64,000 bases of DNA. Origin: Puteibacter caeruleilacunae. Lineage in GTDB: Bacteria > Bacteroidota > Bacteroidia > Bacteroidales > Prolixibacteraceae. The notes under the pieces were generated by a model, which saw only the letters and a list, made by a program, of their open reading frames with translations, ran no database searches and was not told where the DNA came from. Every line of letters starts with the position of its first letter. Position 1 is the stretch's first letter. Shown here piece after piece: positions 56,370 to 64,000 of the stretch. Location of the stretch: the NCBI GenBank assembly GCA_005217565.1, contig SJCO01000004.1, forward strand, positions 248,001-312,000, given 5' to 3'. Made by a program: the position numbers and the translations under genes.

Positions 56370-59300
56370 TTAAAAGTTAGCTTTAACACCTATATTGAAG
56401 ATTTTAACCACTGGATACTTAGAATCAGTTCCTGTATTTGATTCTGGATCTGTAATCTTTAGCTTATCAAATGTTAGAAGATTATATCCATTGATATAAG
56501 CACGAAGCGACTTCATTCCTATTCCTTTTAGGAATTCACCTTTAAAGTTATACCCAACCTCAACATTCTTAAGACGTATGTATGAAGCATCTTTTACCCA
56601 AAAATCAGAATCTTGAGTATTATGTGCATTTCCAGTCAAGGTTAGTCTAGGATATTTGGCTGTTTCTGCAGTTTCAGGAGTCCATCTATCATCAGCCATA
56701 TATTGCAATAGCGATCGATCATTGGTTGCTCCAAATGCTCTACGATAAACTTCACCTAAATTTCTTGTCACGTGAGTAGCTCCTGCCCATGACATTGAAA
56801 AATCAAAGCCTTTGTAATTAAAACCAGCATTTACACCTAAAGTATATTCAGGAATTCTTGAGTATCCTAGTGCCTTTACATCATTTTGATCAACTACATT
56901 ATCCCCATTTAAATCCTTATACTTCATATCGCCCGGCTTAGGAGACATTTTATGATCGGCGTAATTACCTGCATCGATATCCTCTTGTGTGAAAAAGCCA
57001 TCAAAGATGTATCCAAAAGGTGTTAAGTAAGGATGTCCTGTTTTATGCATATATGGTTCTGGCTGCTTAATCTCATCCATCTCCAGCACTTTGTTTTTAG
57101 CATGCGAAAGGTTAGTTCCAATATGATATTTAAAATCTCCTTTCTGACCTTTCCATTTGAGACTTACTTCATATCCATGATTCTTCATTTTACCCAAATT
57201 AACAGGCACCGCACTGTAAGATGCAAATCCTGGGATTGTATTACGATTCATCAAAATATCATGTCGATTTTCCCAGAAGAAGTCGGCATTAATAGCAAGT
57301 TTAGAATCAAAGAAATAAGTATCTATTCCTAAATTTCGTTTGTGTGCAGTTTCCCAGGTAACATCAGGGTTTCCCAAAGCAAGTTCTGATGCTGCAATCT
57401 GATTATCTGGATTATCGGTTCCGAAGTTATAGCCCCCTGAATTAACATCATAAGGCCCTTGCAGATAGATAAATCTCGATCCTTTATACTTATCATTACC
57501 TACAATACCATATGATCCTCTAATCTTCAAATAATTAAGAACTCCCAATCTTTCCATAAATGGTTCCTGGGTAACTACCCAACCAATTGAACCTGCGGGG
57601 AACCATCCAAATCTATTTTCGCTGGCAAAGTTTTCAGAGCCATTATAACCGATATTAAACTCTGCCATATATTTCGTTTTGAAATCATAGGTTGCCCTTC
57701 CTACAACACCAATCACACCTGTAGGAATATCTCCATATTGACTTGGATAATATGTTTTTCGCTGGTTATAGAGTAATAAACCTCCAACATTATGTGAACC
57801 AAAAGAACGATTATAATTCAGGCCAAAATCAGCATACCAGTTTCTCGACTTTCCTCTGCTTTCACCATAACTCAATGTTCCATCCTGAGCATTTCTCTTA
57901 AACACAACCGTTTTATCTTCAGGAATAACATCATATTGTTGATACAAGTCACTTTCGGTATCTAAATGAGCTTTAAAAAATGGCTCGTAATATGCCTTAG
58001 AGGAGGTGCGTGTTTTTGTATGTGAATAAGTTGTGTTGTATGAGAACTTAAATCTTACTTTCAATCCCTTCACATACTGATCAAGATCCTGCTTTAAATC
58101 AACATCCATGTTTAATACATGATTCAATCGATTATTAAATCCACGACCATAAAAAGGAGTCATTCCTTCCTTCTTGTTACCTGGAATATAAACATCATTC
58201 GCTTTAATCCATTTTCCATCAACAATACCAGGACCAGCGAACGGTACAGACCAATATAATGCTCTAAACATTTGATCTTGTCCATTAGGCTCGTTCTTTA
58301 CACCAACTCTACCTCCTAAGGTTATACCCAACTTAGTAGTATTGGTAAGATTTATATCAATATTAGATCTGTAATTGTATCGTTTATAGGAGAAGTTATA
58401 ATCGAAATCTGAATCAAATGTCTTAAACAAACCATCCTGACTCAATAATCCTACAGAAACAAAATACTTCACTTTTTTAGAACCACCATTCAAACTAACA
58501 TTTCCTTGTCGTTGAAAAGCTTGCTTTTTTAGAATATATTCCAGCCAATCGGTATTAGGATAAATCAATGGATTTGATCCTGTTCGAAACGCCTCAACAA
58601 CATGTGGTTGAAATCTTAAATCAGCTTCAGCCACCCCATCATTGGTTTCTGCTTCATTATAACGTAGTGCATAAGTGTAGCTATCAGCAAACTCAAGTAA
58701 TCGTGTAGGTTGTTGAAATCCCATTGAGGCCGAAGCAGTTATTGATGTTTGCCCCATAACACCTCTCTTTGTTGTAACGATTACCACTCCATTTGCTCCT
58801 CTAATTCCATAAACCGCTGTTGCTGATGCATCTTTTAGAACTGTAATATTTTCAATTTCATTAGGATCGAGTTGCATAAAGTCACGTTCCACTCCATCAA
58901 CAATATAAATCGGACTAGCATCGTTGAATGTACCCATTCCTCGAATATAGATCTCTGGAGCATCAGCACCGGGCTGACCAGTTACCTGTATTGCTGAAAG
59001 TCCGGTAACCTTTCCTGTTAACGCATTAGCCACCGAAGCATTTGGGGATTTTAATAATTCATCAGAATCAACAGAGCTTACTGCACCGGTAATAGTTACC
59101 TTCTTCTGTGTTCCATAGGCCACAACCTGCACTTCCTGAATGTCCATCACATTTTCTTGCAACGTAACATTCAACTCTGATTGATTTGCTTTTACCAAAA
59201 TCTCCTTGGTCTCCATTCCAATAAATGAAAACACTACAGTCTTACCCTTCCCTACAGGTAACTGATAATTACCATCCATATCAGTCACAATTCCTAAGGT

Positions 59301-59468
59301 TGTTCCTTTTACGGTAACTGTAACTCCCGGTAATGGTTCCCCATCAACATCAGTTACTTTACCTTTAAGTTGAATTTCCTGGGCATTTACTGATACACCA
59401 CATAATAGCATAAACAGTAATACCAATCCCTTCAACTGGAAAAAAAAGATTCTTTTTTTCATAAACAT
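56370..59468 (-). CDS. SusC TonB-dependent transporter (proximal pair)
   Basis: 1032 residues from the ATG at 59468; a second ATG at 59462 is equally good. No STN domain, so it is a plain transporter driven by the HTCS. Signal (to about 30, NAQ), carboxypeptidase-regulatory-like domain (about 35-105; GEPLPGVTVTVKGTTLGIV), TonB box MDIQEVQVVAYG, plug and barrel ending in KANF. It is preceded by a 38-residue membrane microprotein gene (51 bases) and followed by SusD. Confidence 0.95.
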   Translation of the reverse strand: MFMKKRIFFFQLKGLVLLFMLLCGVSVNAQEIQLKGKVTDVDGEPLPGVTVTVKGTTLGIVTDMDGNYQLPVGKGKTVVFSFIGMETKEILVKANQSELNVTLQENVMDIQEVQVVAYGTQKKVTITGAVSSVDSDELLKSPNASVANALTGKVTGLSAIQVTGQPGADAPEIYIRGMGTFNDASPIYIVDGVERDFMQLDPNEIENITVLKDASATAVYGIRGANGVVIVTTKRGVMGQTSITASASMGFQQPTRLLEFADSYTYALRYNEAETNDGVAEADLRFQPHVVEAFRTGSNPLIYPNTDWLEYILKKQAFQRQGNVSLNGGSKKVKYFVSVGLLSQDGLFKTFDSDFDYNFSYKRYNYRSNIDINLTNTTKLGITLGGRVGVKNEPNGQDQMFRALYWSVPFAGPGIVDGKWIKANDVYIPGNKKEGMTPFYGRGFNNRLNHVLNMDVDLKQDLDQYVKGLKVRFKFSYNTTYSHTKTRTSSKAYYEPFFKAHLDTESDLYQQYDVIPEDKTVVFKRNAQDGTLSYGESRGKSRNWYADFGLNYNRSFGSHNVGGLLLYNQRKTYYPSQYGDIPTGVIGVVGRATYDFKTKYMAEFNIGYNGSENFASENRFGWFPAGSIGWVVTQEPFMERLGVLNYLKIRGSYGIVGNDKYKGSRFIYLQGPYDVNSGGYNFGTDNPDNQIAASELALGNPDVTWETAHKRNLGIDTYFFDSKLAINADFFWENRHDILMNRNTIPGFASYSAVPVNLGKMKNHGYEVSLKWKGQKGDFKYHIGTNLSHAKNKVLEMDEIKQPEPYMHKTGHPYLTPFGYIFDGFFTQEDIDAGNYADHKMSPKPGDMKYKDLNGDNVVDQNDVKALGYSRIPEYTLGVNAGFNYKGFDFSMSWAGATHVTRNLGEVYRRAFGATNDRSLLQYMADDRWTPETAETAKYPRLTLTGNAHNTQDSDFWVKDASYIRLKNVEVGYNFKGEFLKGIGMKSLRAYINGYNLLTFDKLKITDPESNTGTDSKYPVVKIFNIGVKANF

Positions 59469-59877
59469 CTTATTTGATTAGTATTAATTAGGTGATGAAA
59501 TCTGCGAAAAATCAATAGGTCATGTTAGTAAGGTTATAACACCTAATACGACCAATATAAAAACCACATACAATATGATTTTTGCAAACTTCACCCTTCT
59601 TATTTCCTCGTCAATTTCATGATTCTCCATCCCCATATACTGAAATGATTTTTGGTTTATTCATTTAGTTTTGATGGATGCAAATTGACATTTTACAGCT
59701 GCATTTCAGCGAGTAAATAAGTCAACATTAGGATGAAATTTGGTCATAATAGGGCTAGTGTATTAGTCAAAAAAGGGAGGTTTTTCTTTCATACAAAAAA
59801 CCTACATCCCTAATTATCTAATACTTAACACACACCCAAACATTCATCACGATGAACGAAAGGAGTAAATAAGATGC
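59469..59877 (-). promoter_or_regulatory. Control region between HTCS 2 and the SusCD operon
   Basis: Holds the microprotein gene (59520-59636), an inverted repeat AGGTTTTT / AAAAACCT (about 59777-59804) and a 14-bp palindrome TTCATC-ac-GATGAA (59843-59856) just beyond the HTCS 2 stop. No TAnnTTTG promoter is visible on the minus strand, in keeping with HTCS-activated transcription. The palindrome may act in HTCS transcript ending. Confidence 0.45.
59520..59636 (-). CDS. 38-residue single-helix membrane microprotein
   Basis: Not in the usual gene-length range, found by reading the region. ATG at 59636 (second ATG at 59630) to TGA at 59520-59522. The N-terminus is charged (MENHEIDEEIRRVKFAK), then an unbroken hydrophobic helix of about 18 residues (IILYVVFILVVLGVITLL) to the end. 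Positive residues before the helix predict an N-in, single-pass inner-membrane protein. It heads the SusCD operon, 51 bases before susC. Charge pattern and clean frame argue for a real gene; it could partner the HTCS or TonB complex (inference). A chance frame cannot be excluded. Confidence 0.55.
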   Translation of the reverse strand: MGMENHEIDEEIRRVKFAKIILYVVFILVVLGVITLLT

Positions 59878-62800
59878 TTACGATTTCTTTTCTAAACGGT
59901 AATCCAATGGATTCATTCCATAGGTTTTCTTGAAAGTATTTCTGAAACTTTTAATGTCGACATAACCTATTTCTTCTGCAATCTCAGAGACACTCAAATC
60001 TGTTACTTCGAGCAATTTTGCAGCCCGTTGCATTCTAATTTTTTTAATAAACTCTCCAGGGGTTTGGTTTGCCAATCTTTTTGATTTTCGATAAAAAGTT
60101 GATGGGCTCATTCCAACCTCCAAGGCTAATTTTTCTGCATCAAAATCAGTCTCGCTAATATGCTTATCAATTGTATCAATAACAGTCTTCAGAAACTTTG
60201 CCTCTTCTGAAGTAATCTCTTTATTTTGCGACTCAAGTAGTATTTTCTTTGAGTACTTCGATGTTAAAGCAGTACGACTAGCTATTAATACTTTGATTTT
60301 CTCTAATAATAAATCAGGATTAAATGGCTTTGTTAGATACATGTCTGCACCTTTTCTTGTGCCATACAATTCATCTTTTACAGTACCCTTAGCTGTCAAT
60401 AGGATCACAGGAATGTGAGAGATCAACTCATTCGACTTCACCTTATCACATAATTCAAAACCATCCATTACAGGCATAATTACATCGGAAAGAATGATTG
60501 CAGGTTTGTATTCAATTGCCATATCAAATCCCTTCTGTCCATTATCTGCCTCTAAGGTTTCATAGAATTCCGAGAGCAAATCAACAAGGTAATTTCTAAC
60601 TTCCTCATTATCTTCTACCACCAAAACGACAGCTCCTTTTATACCCTTATAAACCGGACGAGTCTTTAACTTATTATCTGATAAAGACTCAACTATCACA
60701 GGCTCTTTACTTCCTTTTTCTTTAATCTCTCCCTCAACAAAGTGATCCTTTCCTTTCTTTATGGTTATTGTGAAAGTCGTAAAATCGTTTACAACACTTT
60801 CAACTGATATATCACCATGAAGCAGATCAACGTAACTTTTTACTATCGCCAGCCCTAATCCTGAGGTTCCCCTTGTTTGATGTTGTCCTACCTGATAGTA
60901 TCTTTCAAATAATTGACCTATTTCACTGCTTGGTATTCCTGGTCCATTATTGATTACCGATATACTTATTTCATTGCTACTTTCCTTCAAAACAACTGAT
61001 ACTTGACCGGGGGCGCCTGAATACTTAAATGCATTGATAAGTAAGTTATTCATAACAACACTCATTTTTTCTACATCAACATAGCAATCCCAGTCGTCGC
61101 CATAATACTTCTGCGTAAATTCGATCTCTTTATTCAGGGCATAATCTTCAAAATTGTGAAGTATCTTACTCACGAATTCTTTCAGATTCACTTCAACCAC
61201 CTCTAGTTTCATTTTCCCTGCCTCCAGTTTTCTGAATTCTAACAACTGGTTAATTTGTTTCGACAGAAGAACCGCATTGTGCTGTATAATTAAGAGTTTT
61301 GACTTTAATGCCGAACTATTTATTAAATCACTACTCCTACTTAATATCTCATTTATCGGAGCCAGTATCAATGTTAACGGTGTACGCAACTCATGTGAAA
61401 TACTCGTAAAGAAACGCAATCGGTACTCATTCATCTCGGCTTGTTGCTCTCTTTTCATTCGCTCTACTGCAACTGCATTTTGCAAACGTTCCTGTTTCAA
61501 TCGATATCTACTTATGAACATCACAATAACAAACAACAAGATGGCATAACTAATTTTAGCATACCAGGTCTTCCAGGGTGCGGGCATTACTTCAATATCC
61601 AAAGTATAACTCTTGTCACTCCAGATACCGTTAGCATTGGTACCTTTCAGATGTAAAGTATATGTCCCTGGCTCAAGATTACTAAATGAAATATGCCTTC
61701 GCTCACCTATGTGAATCAAGCTATCATTAAATCCTTCAAGTTGATAACCATACTGATTCTTTCGTGGAGCACTATAATCAAGAGCAGAAAACTCAAAGGA
61801 GAATTCGCGTTGCTTATAGTTTAAAATAATCTTCTTCTGCTCATTAATACTATTCGAAAGGATCCCATCTTCACTAATGGGAACTTCATTATTGAGTATT
61901 TTAAAATCAGTAATAACGATGTTCGGAGCATATTCATTTTCAAATATTTCAGATGGTGTAAAATAAGTAACACCACTCTTTCCCCCAAAATACAATATTC
62001 CATGCTTTGACTTGCATCCAACTCCCTCATTAAATCCAGCTCGATCGATACCATCAGACGCACTATAATTGCGTATTTCACCATTAATAGCGTCTAACTG
62101 AGAAATACCCGTATTGGTACTTAGCCAGATATTATTTTCTGAATCAGTCAATATCGAATTAATATAGTCGTCTGAGAACCCATCTTCCTTAGTATAATCA
62201 ACCAATCGATAACCAGAAGATTCTCGTTCTAACTTATTTAAGCTACAAGGTGTACCAAACCAAAGATTCTTTTGCGAATCGAGGCAAGTACAGAGAATTA
62301 TATCACTCAATGGTTTACGATTTCCACTCAATAAGTCGTTTATACTAAGAAAGGTTGAATCTCCTCTTTGATATTGGAAGAGACCATCGTATGTAGCCAC
62401 CCACAAATTATCCTTGTTGGTACTTACCAACGAAGTAACCCTATTGTTTCCAATACTACCTTTTGCCAAAGACTTTTTAAATTGTTGGATTTTCTTATAC
62501 TTACCATCCACAAAGTTATATAAGTGCAAACCTCGTTGCTGTGTTGCTAACCATAACTCATCATTCTGAACAAGAATATCATGAACTTTTAGTGAGATAT
62601 TTAAATCAGGACTATTAAAATAAGTACTTGCCTTTTCTAAAACAAAATTCCCTGCATTCGATTCCTTAACTACATATAATCCTCCATCGAAACTAATCCA
62701 TAGTACCTTGTTTTTATCTTCATAGATCTTTTTTACTACCAACTGTCTATTCTTCATCTTATCGTTAGAAGAAAAACGAACTTGAGTTACAACTCCTTCT

Positions 62801-63912
62801 TTATAGCTTAATAACTTTCCGGTTTTAGTCCCAATCCATAATCGTTGTTGGTGATCTTTAAATACCGCGCTTACATTTACCCGCTTAATTCCTATAGAAG
62901 AAAAATCTTTTAAAACATTGAAATTGTTTTGTTTCGACAAACGAACAACACCTCCGCCATCTGTTCCAATCCAGATATCACCAACGCTATCTTGACAGAT
63001 ATCAAGGATGATGTTGTAATTTATATTTACTGCATTCGATTTACTATTTGATAGCTTTACCTTCTCAAAACTTTTCGTGTCCTCATCGAACCAATAGAGG
63101 CCACGCCCCCATGTACCAACCCACAACTTGCCGGTTTTATCAAGAAGCAATGAATAGCTTGAAACTTTAACTTTATCATTGAGCTGATACATTTGGTAGG
63201 TATTAGTTTGGCAGTCAAACTTAACCAGCCCAATATTCCATCCTACCAACCATAAACAATTATTGGCTTCGTCATAAGCCATTTCGCTTACCTCATCATG
63301 AGGAAATCCAAATGAGTAGTTACGAATTTTCCCATCTACTTTTCTCGACACCAATCCGTCGGAAGCAGCAAACCAAAGGGTTCCATCAGCCGCTTGAAGA
63401 ATCTGGTTTATTCTACGTTTTCCAAAATAGTGAGCAACAGAATCTTCTTGAGATAAAGTGTAAATTCCATTCTCCCAACTCCCAATCCATACTGATGAAT
63501 CTTTATCTTCAAAAAAGGAAACAATTCGCTTATTCTCTAGCGTTTTTATCGGATTAGGAAGTAAAAAATTATCGAGCTTTTTTGAATAGACAGTGTAGCC
63601 CGATGATTTTGTCCCGATATAAATATCACCACTACCAGCCTTATAAAGTCTTTCAACAGAAGGGCTGTGCAATCCTTGTGTCTGACTTCTTGATGGCTTA
63701 TATTGTTTGAATTGATAACCATCGTATCGATTCAAGCCCCCACGCGTTCCAAACCACATAAAGCCATAATCATCCTGAATTATAGAGGTTACTTCATTAT
63801 GAGAAAGTCCATTCTTTATCGTGAGATAATTAACTTGATACTCCTGAGCCTCCACTAAAAATGGAATCATCAGAGCAACAATAAACCATATTACTTTGCC
63901 AATTCTGTTCAT
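59878..63912 (-). CDS. Hybrid two-component system regulator (HTCS) 2
   Basis: 1344 residues. Signal peptide (1-22, VEAQ), two-component propeller repeats (about 25-680; MWFGTRGGLNRYDGY, LWVGTWGRGLYWF, IWIGTDGGGVVRL), Y_Y_Y domain (about 690-770), transmembrane helix (about 782-802), HisKA SISHELRTPLTL with His840, HATPase (NNGPGIPSSEIGQLFERYYQ within about 985-1060), receiver with Asp1143 (LSDVIMP) and AraC-type DNA-binding domain (about 1245-1344). Senses a glycan fragment in the periplasm; the SusCD-SusCD-GH128 operon downstream is the obvious target, and other right-half genes may share it with HTCS 1. Confidence 0.95.
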   Translation of the reverse strand: MNRIGKVIWFIVALMIPFLVEAQEYQVNYLTIKNGLSHNEVTSIIQDDYGFMWFGTRGGLNRYDGYQFKQYKPSRSQTQGLHSPSVERLYKAGSGDIYIGTKSSGYTVYSKKLDNFLLPNPIKTLENKRIVSFFEDKDSSVWIGSWENGIYTLSQEDSVAHYFGKRRINQILQAADGTLWFAASDGLVSRKVDGKIRNYSFGFPHDEVSEMAYDEANNCLWLVGWNIGLVKFDCQTNTYQMYQLNDKVKVSSYSLLLDKTGKLWVGTWGRGLYWFDEDTKSFEKVKLSNSKSNAVNINYNIILDICQDSVGDIWIGTDGGGVVRLSKQNNFNVLKDFSSIGIKRVNVSAVFKDHQQRLWIGTKTGKLLSYKEGVVTQVRFSSNDKMKNRQLVVKKIYEDKNKVLWISFDGGLYVVKESNAGNFVLEKASTYFNSPDLNISLKVHDILVQNDELWLATQQRGLHLYNFVDGKYKKIQQFKKSLAKGSIGNNRVTSLVSTNKDNLWVATYDGLFQYQRGDSTFLSINDLLSGNRKPLSDIILCTCLDSQKNLWFGTPCSLNKLERESSGYRLVDYTKEDGFSDDYINSILTDSENNIWLSTNTGISQLDAINGEIRNYSASDGIDRAGFNEGVGCKSKHGILYFGGKSGVTYFTPSEIFENEYAPNIVITDFKILNNEVPISEDGILSNSINEQKKIILNYKQREFSFEFSALDYSAPRKNQYGYQLEGFNDSLIHIGERRHISFSNLEPGTYTLHLKGTNANGIWSDKSYTLDIEVMPAPWKTWYAKISYAILLFVIVMFISRYRLKQERLQNAVAVERMKREQQAEMNEYRLRFFTSISHELRTPLTLILAPINEILSRSSDLINSSALKSKLLIIQHNAVLLSKQINQLLEFRKLEAGKMKLEVVEVNLKEFVSKILHNFEDYALNKEIEFTQKYYGDDWDCYVDVEKMSVVMNNLLINAFKYSGAPGQVSVVLKESSNEISISVINNGPGIPSSEIGQLFERYYQVGQHQTRGTSGLGLAIVKSYVDLLHGDISVESVVNDFTTFTITIKKGKDHFVEGEIKEKGSKEPVIVESLSDNKLKTRPVYKGIKGAVVLVVEDNEEVRNYLVDLLSEFYETLEADNGQKGFDMAIEYKPAIILSDVIMPVMDGFELCDKVKSNELISHIPVILLTAKGTVKDELYGTRKGADMYLTKPFNPDLLLEKIKVLIASRTALTSKYSKKILLESQNKEITSEEAKFLKTVIDTIDKHISETDFDAEKLALEVGMSPSTFYRKSKRLANQTPGEFIKKIRMQRAAKLLEVTDLSVSEIAEEIGYVDIKSFRNTFKKTYGMNPLDYRLEKKS

Positions 63913-63946
63913 GTCTATAAGACGGACTTATGTGTGGTTTGCCAAA

Positions 63947-63975
63947 AACCGGCTCCATCTTGCGATGTGCCGGTT
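63947..63975 (-). terminator. Terminator of a minus-strand gene beyond the right edge (second copy)
   Basis: AACCGGC...GCCGGTT hairpin identical to that at 46483-46511, followed by TTTGGC on the minus strand. It should close a gene lying to the right of the window; the identical 44 bases (63944-63987) suggest that gene's 3' end is a paralogue of the beta-helix gene. Confidence 0.8.
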
Positions 63976-64000
63976 CCTGAAAATCTATCCTTTAATATTA

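Noticed and set aside
1-64000. CRISPR arrays, tRNA or rRNA genes, prophage genes, intact transposases
   Set aside because: I looked for regularly spaced repeats, cloverleaf-like sequences and integrase or transposase proteins and found none.

Overview
The window looks like chromosomal DNA of a free-living, glycan-degrading Bacteroidota, probably a marine Marinilabiliales-type organism. This is inferred from gene content only: five SusC/SusD pairs, three ECF-sigma/FecR modules, two hybrid two-component regulators (HTCS), five sulfatases, lipoprotein signals ending in Cys, AT-rich intergenic DNA and promoters of the Bacteroidota type (TAnnTTTG at -7). No rRNA, tRNA, CRISPR array or intact transposase gene was seen. 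A patatin/BamA-like outer-membrane protein (227-2437, +) stands at the left edge and is not obviously part of the glycan loci.

From 2.5 to 29.5 kb almost everything is on the minus strand, as three tandem units of the same design: ECF sigma factor, FecR anti-sigma factor, SusC with an N-terminal STN signalling domain, SusD, accessory genes. Unit 1 (10234-2566) ends in a small lipoprotein. Unit 2 (20372-10309) ends, after a hairpin, in a DUF6057-type membrane protein and a lipoprotein combining a CxxCH haem motif with PD40 repeats. Unit 3 (29509-21247) has a SusD of the SusD-like_2 type and a phosphatase-like metallophosphoesterase. A HigB/HigA-like toxin-antitoxin pair (21072-20430) sits between units 3 and 2. 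In each unit substrate binding by SusC should signal through STN to FecR and release the sigma factor.

From 29.7 to 35.3 kb an inverted pair of ~230-bp diverged, potentially structured repeats encloses a DUF5060/DUF4038 glycoside hydrolase and an enolase-superfamily protein (both +) and a sulfatase (-). Next come an HTCS gene (+) and four more sulfatases (39.8-46.2 kb, -), a beta-helix protein, and an operon (59.6-48.5 kb, -) that starts with a previously untracked 38-residue membrane microprotein and continues SusC-SusD-SusC-SusD-GH128-like glucanase. A second HTCS (63912-59878) lies upstream. Together the right half is a polysaccharide utilisation region for a sulfated glycan: outer-membrane binding and import (SusCD), sulfate removal, backbone cleavage, and sensing of oligosaccharides by the HTCSs. 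The exact glycan cannot be read from the sequence.

The most interesting non-coding signals are two hairpins with the same apical sequence between fecR and susC of unit 1 (8363-8414), a 24-bp palindrome overlapping a near-leaderless toxin-antitoxin promoter (21077-21108), the inverted structured repeats, several candidate operators, and a 44-bp terminator block repeated at 46.5 and 63.9 kb.
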